A stretch of 64,000 nt of DNA from UBA8529 sp964390565 (GTDB lineage: Bacteria > Bacteroidota > Bacteroidia > Bacteroidales > Tenuifilaceae). Position 1 is the stretch's first letter; each line of letters starts with the position of its first letter. Positions 61,901-64,000 of this stretch are shown piece by piece. The notes beneath the pieces were generated by a model. The model was not told the DNA's origin. It saw nothing but the letters and a program-made list of their open reading frames with translations, and did not search any database. Where the stretch lies: assembly GCA_964390565.1 (NCBI GenBank), contig CAYMII010000013.1:18262-82261 (forward strand). The letters run 5' to 3'. The position numbers and the translations under genes were made by a program.

Positions 61901-62813
61901 TAAACGGTAAGGTTGTACTTTGAATATCGTTAACTCTTAATGGAGATGGTTGATCGGTTGTAATGAAATAGCTAATGCTCTTTGTATACGAATGGTTCTG
62001 GTGCATAAAGAATGAATTTGCCGTTTCATAACTCCATGTTTGTGACCCTTCGGCAAAGAATAAAATGTAATCTCCTTGATTGAATATTCCGTCGCTACCT
62101 TTCTCAATATATATAGGTATTTGTTTTAAATCATCGTAAGATGAAACATTATTCATGTATGCAAGATTCTTTCCCCCATGACCCCATAATGTTACATTCG
62201 ATAAGTTTGAAAGCCCATAGGAGAGGAGGTCAGCATAGGATATTTTATAAATACCCGTTTCTTTTACGCTAATTTTGACCCATTTCCCACTACTAAGAAC
62301 GGAGTTCAACGCAGCAAGATTTTGCTTTGCGCTTTGAATTTTCGCCGAATTCCTTTGTTCAACTTTTAGGGTAAAGGATATTAACTTTTCGAGTTCACCC
62401 TGCTGATTGATCCTAATTGCAGGGATTGTTGCTGCGATAAATTTCTGTTTTCGAGATTCTTGAATGCTATAATATGCCTTTAGCTGAGCTATGTTATTAA
62501 GACTTTTAATTTTTTTCTTTTCAACTTCATTAAGTTTGGCGTAAACGCTATTCTCAATTGCAATATTTAGCTGTTCAAGACTTGAAATCGATGAAGGTAT
62601 CTGAAAAAGTTCAAAATATGATGGAACCATTGTTTGATGATCGTCGTAAACAGCATTAGGGAAAAAAAGGTAGCTGTTTTCATGGGCTACGTTCAAGCCT
62701 TTGTTTAAATGGTGTTGAAAATCCCAGCTAATATCACGATGAAATTCCTGAGCACTGATATTCAGCGATATAAAAAAAGATAATGAAATAAATAGGGTGA
62801 TTTTCTTAATCAT
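58971..62813 (-). CDS. porU: Type IX secretion sortase PorU (gingipain-like, C25)
   Basis: A surface cysteine peptidase that removes the C-terminal signal of T9SS cargo and joins the cargo to lipid or LPS. The start at 62813 gives the signal MIKKITLFISLSFFISLNIS; the mature protein is about 1260 residues. The N-terminal region has the PorU-specific GKWVKISVKETGIYKISYAD segment. The C25 catalytic core has His779 (NYTGHGNEQWL) and Cys813 (VTATCEFSRFDD). The C-terminal end has FlgD-like strands typical of a T9SS CTD (LNYPNPFTENTGFYF, then WDGKDDFGDKIGRGAYFYRL), retained in PorU. It is followed by porV and flanked divergently by a PorP/SprF gene. Confidence 0.95.
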   Translation of the reverse strand: MIKKITLFISLSFFISLNISAQEFHRDISWDFQHHLNKGLNVAHENSYLFFPNAVYDDHQTMVPSYFELFQIPSSISSLEQLNIAIENSVYAKLNEVEKKKIKSLNNIAQLKAYYSIQESRKQKFIAATIPAIRINQQGELEKLISFTLKVEQRNSAKIQSAKQNLAALNSVLSSGKWVKISVKETGIYKISYADLLSYGLSNLSNVTLWGHGGKNLAYMNNVSSYDDLKQIPIYIEKGSDGIFNQGDYILFFAEGSQTWSYETANSFFMHQNHSYTKSISYFITTDQPSPLRVNDIQSTTLPFTYQTNAFDELIAFEKNDTNLIKSGRDWYGESFDIYTTRLFDTKLNNPEPSGTTKIRVRASARSSSNSNYSLLINGNFLGSIALSGINVSDDEGDYFSMKQQQFTTPTPNGNLTLSLTYNKPSPAANGWLDYITVNSRQLLSYQGKQLFFRDSKSIGVGKVSEFNISNANSSLQLWDVSNIFNPLRIINFLSGNQAIFTLPTDTLRQFIAFEADNAMPVSYVGNVINQNLHGLLHHDLIIVTHPSFLNQANELAEIHRENDGLTVSVATAEEVYNEFSSGNRDVSAIRNFMRMFYKRSTGPDDMPRYLLLFGDGSYDNITDSKSNTNLIPTYQSKESNNKSTSFVSDDYFGLLDDSEGEADGLLDIGIGRIPASTQEHANSVINKIKQYYNLSSLADWNNQLCFIGDDEDGNIHMSDANTIADYVRDNHPNYNIQKIFLDAYLQQSTPTGNRYPAVTSAINNKVNSGALIVNYTGHGNEQWLTHEKVLMIDDVRSWRNFQKLPLFVTATCEFSRFDDSNFISTGEQILLTPNGGGIGLLSTTRIVYSSPNFTLNFNFFKTVFDEVATKSNSSPKQIDEYHYRLGDIIKETKNISGSGYNKRNFMLLGDPAIMLKYPSKSVVLTHINNTPLALLTDTLKALSNLKISGKIQNHDGSDAADYNGNASIILFDKEKPVKTLNNDGNGFTMNFNVRENIIYKGIATVKDGLFSLNCIIPKDINYKVGTGRISLFASNGTETGLGNNETILIGDINSNPISDNEGPSVNIFLNDTKFVSGGISNSNPKLIVNLSDSSGINTTGTGIGHDLVATIYADTEQSIILNDYYKADKDSYKSGRAELQLSKLETGQHKIKVKAWDAFNNSTLKEISFYVASDSKMKISHLLNYPNPFTENTGFYFEHNQPFTSLDVLIQIYSPSGKLVKTLKHNELAGNGFRIGPIRWDGKDDFGDKIGRGAYFYRLRVRASNGTSAEQQQKLVILK

Positions 62814-62936
62814 CAAAATATATTTTTTGCAAATAAACAAAACTTTATTTTACCTTTAAACACTTTTCTTTTACACAAAAGAAAACGAGTTGTAAAGGTT
62901 AATATTATAATTGTTAAATTTTTCATTGGGGATTAA

Positions 62937-63926
62937 ATGCTCAGACATTTATATAAGATAGTATTGATAGCCCTTTTTACATTGGTGTCAAATATCCAGC
63001 TCTGTGCACAAGACCCGAGTTTCTCCCAACTTTTTTTTAATCACCTATACTTAAACCCTGCTTATGCTGGAGCGAGCAAATATATTAGGCTTGGATTAGT
63101 ATACCGCAACCAATGGATGGGCGCAAAGTTACCATACACAACCTATGGCGTAAGCTATGATAGAACTATTCAAAACATAAAAAGTGGAGTAGGTATAAAT
63201 ATCATCAATGATGTCCAATCAAATGGGATTATTCAAAGAACTTCTGCCGATTTTATTTACGCTTATGGAGTTCAAACGGGTTTCAACTCTCATGTAAGAG
63301 GAGGGATTCAGGCCAGTTTAATCATGAAGAATAGAAATCTTTCTAGTTTAGTTTTCCCAGATATGATAGATGCAAATGGGGATGTTATTGGTTCTTCAGG
63401 TTTAGGGGGAAGCACATCATTAATGTACGATTTTAGCGCTGGTGTTGCTGGTGATTATGATATCTTTTTTGGCGGGATTGCTGTTCATCATCTATTCCAA
63501 CCTATTGAAGCAAGTGTTAACGGTCAAACAGCATACCTGCCTCGTAAATATACTGTTCATCTGGGATGCGAATTTAACCTTTATAAATGGTATCGCTTTA
63601 AGCAAAAACTGATGTTCTCACCCAATGTCATTTATATTCGTCAACAGCATTATCAGCAATTAAATATTGGTGCATATTTTACCCGCTATAATATTGTAGC
63701 AGGAATGTGGATTAGGGAGAATCTGGACTTAAAAAGTCACACATTTGTTTTTACAGGAGGATATTCAAACAATCAGTTTCGTTTTGGGTATAGCTACGAT
63801 TTTGGAGTCTATGACAAGGGTTTCAGAGGGTTAATAACTTCAACGCATGAGGTAACCTTTGGGTGGAATTTTGAGTATAAAAAGGGGAAAAAGAAATTTC
63901 GTTACATAAAATGTCCGAAATTTTAG
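62937..63926 (+). CDS. PorP/SprF-family type IX secretion membrane protein
   Basis: A 329-residue outer-membrane protein of the PorP/SprF family, associated with T9SS and gliding-adhesin export. A signal peptide (about 1-24, ending LCAQ) is followed by the family hallmark DPSFSQLFFNHLYLNPAYAG, then GLVYRNQWMGAKLPYTTYGV and many amphipathic strands ending GYSYDFGVYD and the C-terminal region. It is divergent from porU, with a 123-base spacer. Paralogues usually accompany particular CTD-bearing cargo; no cargo gene is visible before the window ends. The last 74 bases of the window hold no gene that I can see. Confidence 0.93.
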   Translation: MLRHLYKIVLIALFTLVSNIQLCAQDPSFSQLFFNHLYLNPAYAGASKYIRLGLVYRNQWMGAKLPYTTYGVSYDRTIQNIKSGVGINIINDVQSNGIIQRTSADFIYAYGVQTGFNSHVRGGIQASLIMKNRNLSSLVFPDMIDANGDVIGSSGLGGSTSLMYDFSAGVAGDYDIFFGGIAVHHLFQPIEASVNGQTAYLPRKYTVHLGCEFNLYKWYRFKQKLMFSPNVIYIRQQHYQQLNIGAYFTRYNIVAGMWIRENLDLKSHTFVFTGGYSNNQFRFGYSYDFGVYDKGFRGLITSTHEVTFGWNFEYKKGKKKFRYIKCPKF

Positions 63927-64000
63927 TTTTTTACGTTATACATAGTAGCATTGAGATAAATTATTAATATATTTGAATTTAAATTACGGTCGAAATCATA

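Noticed and set aside
1..64000. tRNA, rRNA or prophage clusters
   Set aside because: No cloverleaf, rRNA core string, terminase, capsid or tail gene was seen on either strand.

Overview
The window is chromosomal DNA of a low-GC (roughly 37% by eye) member of the Bacteroidota, probably a Bacteroidales/Marinilabiliales-type bacterium. Four things support this. It carries type IX secretion (T9SS) genes: porU, porV, a PorP/SprF gene and the plug protein gene. It has a TonB receptor and a DUF5686 protein with N-terminal carboxypeptidase-regulatory-like domains. Its promoters have the Bacteroidota TTTG / TAnnTTTG form. It encodes families typical of the phylum (DUF4199, DUF5686, TPR-SpoIIE, PnuT). 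No 16S or tRNA gene is present, so genus cannot be read directly.

Layout. 1-5.6 kb (minus): a chemoreceptor cut by the left edge, a TPR-SpoIIE phosphatase, and a GT2 glycosyltransferase with a DUF4199 membrane protein. 5.7 kb: the small SRP RNA with a clean promoter. 6-10 kb (plus): ilvE, a lipoprotein and an M3 oligoendopeptidase. 10-16.8 kb (minus): DUF5686, then a thiamine salvage operon (TonB receptor, PnuT transporter, thiamine pyrophosphokinase) behind a TPP riboswitch. 17-21.6 kb (plus): molybdenum cofactor genes moeA-moaA-moaC-MOSC/mogA, interrupted by a four-helix-bundle gene flanked by inverted repeats and followed by two DUF3795 genes. 21.7-26.5 kb: OmpA-like protein, thioredoxin, a lone tyrosine recombinase, CCA-adding enzyme and a beta-barrel protein. 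26.7-30 kb: a large MORN-repeat/caspase protein with a candidate small RNA upstream. 30.3-37.6 kb: T9SS plug protein, HD protein, nuclease/phosphatase-fold protein, beta-helix lipoprotein, amidohydrolase, GNAT and a barrel protein.

37.7-44.9 kb is the most regulated part. An export operon (adaptor, ABC ATPase, two small unknown proteins, TolC) is divergent from an NtrC-type response regulator/histidine kinase pair. The shared spacer holds two operator-like palindromes and a weak sigma-54-type promoter. No ABC permease is encoded in this operon. 45-54 kb: alaS, two tandem M23 peptidases, MerR, Nif3-like and zinc-ribbon proteins, and a LemA/TPM group. 54-64 kb: hutU, a small lipoprotein, a CoA-binding protein, ispF, then porV and porU, with a PorP/SprF gene divergent from porU.

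Most of the window is ordinary housekeeping and envelope biology. The most unusual items are the MORN-caspase protein, the export operon without a permease but with two unrecognised small genes, the inverted-repeat-flanked four-helix-bundle gene inside the Moco operon, the unannotated RNA candidate at about 30.1 kb, and an unusually short MoaA. I did not find a complete new defence or mobile system. All assignments come from reading motifs; no database search was run.
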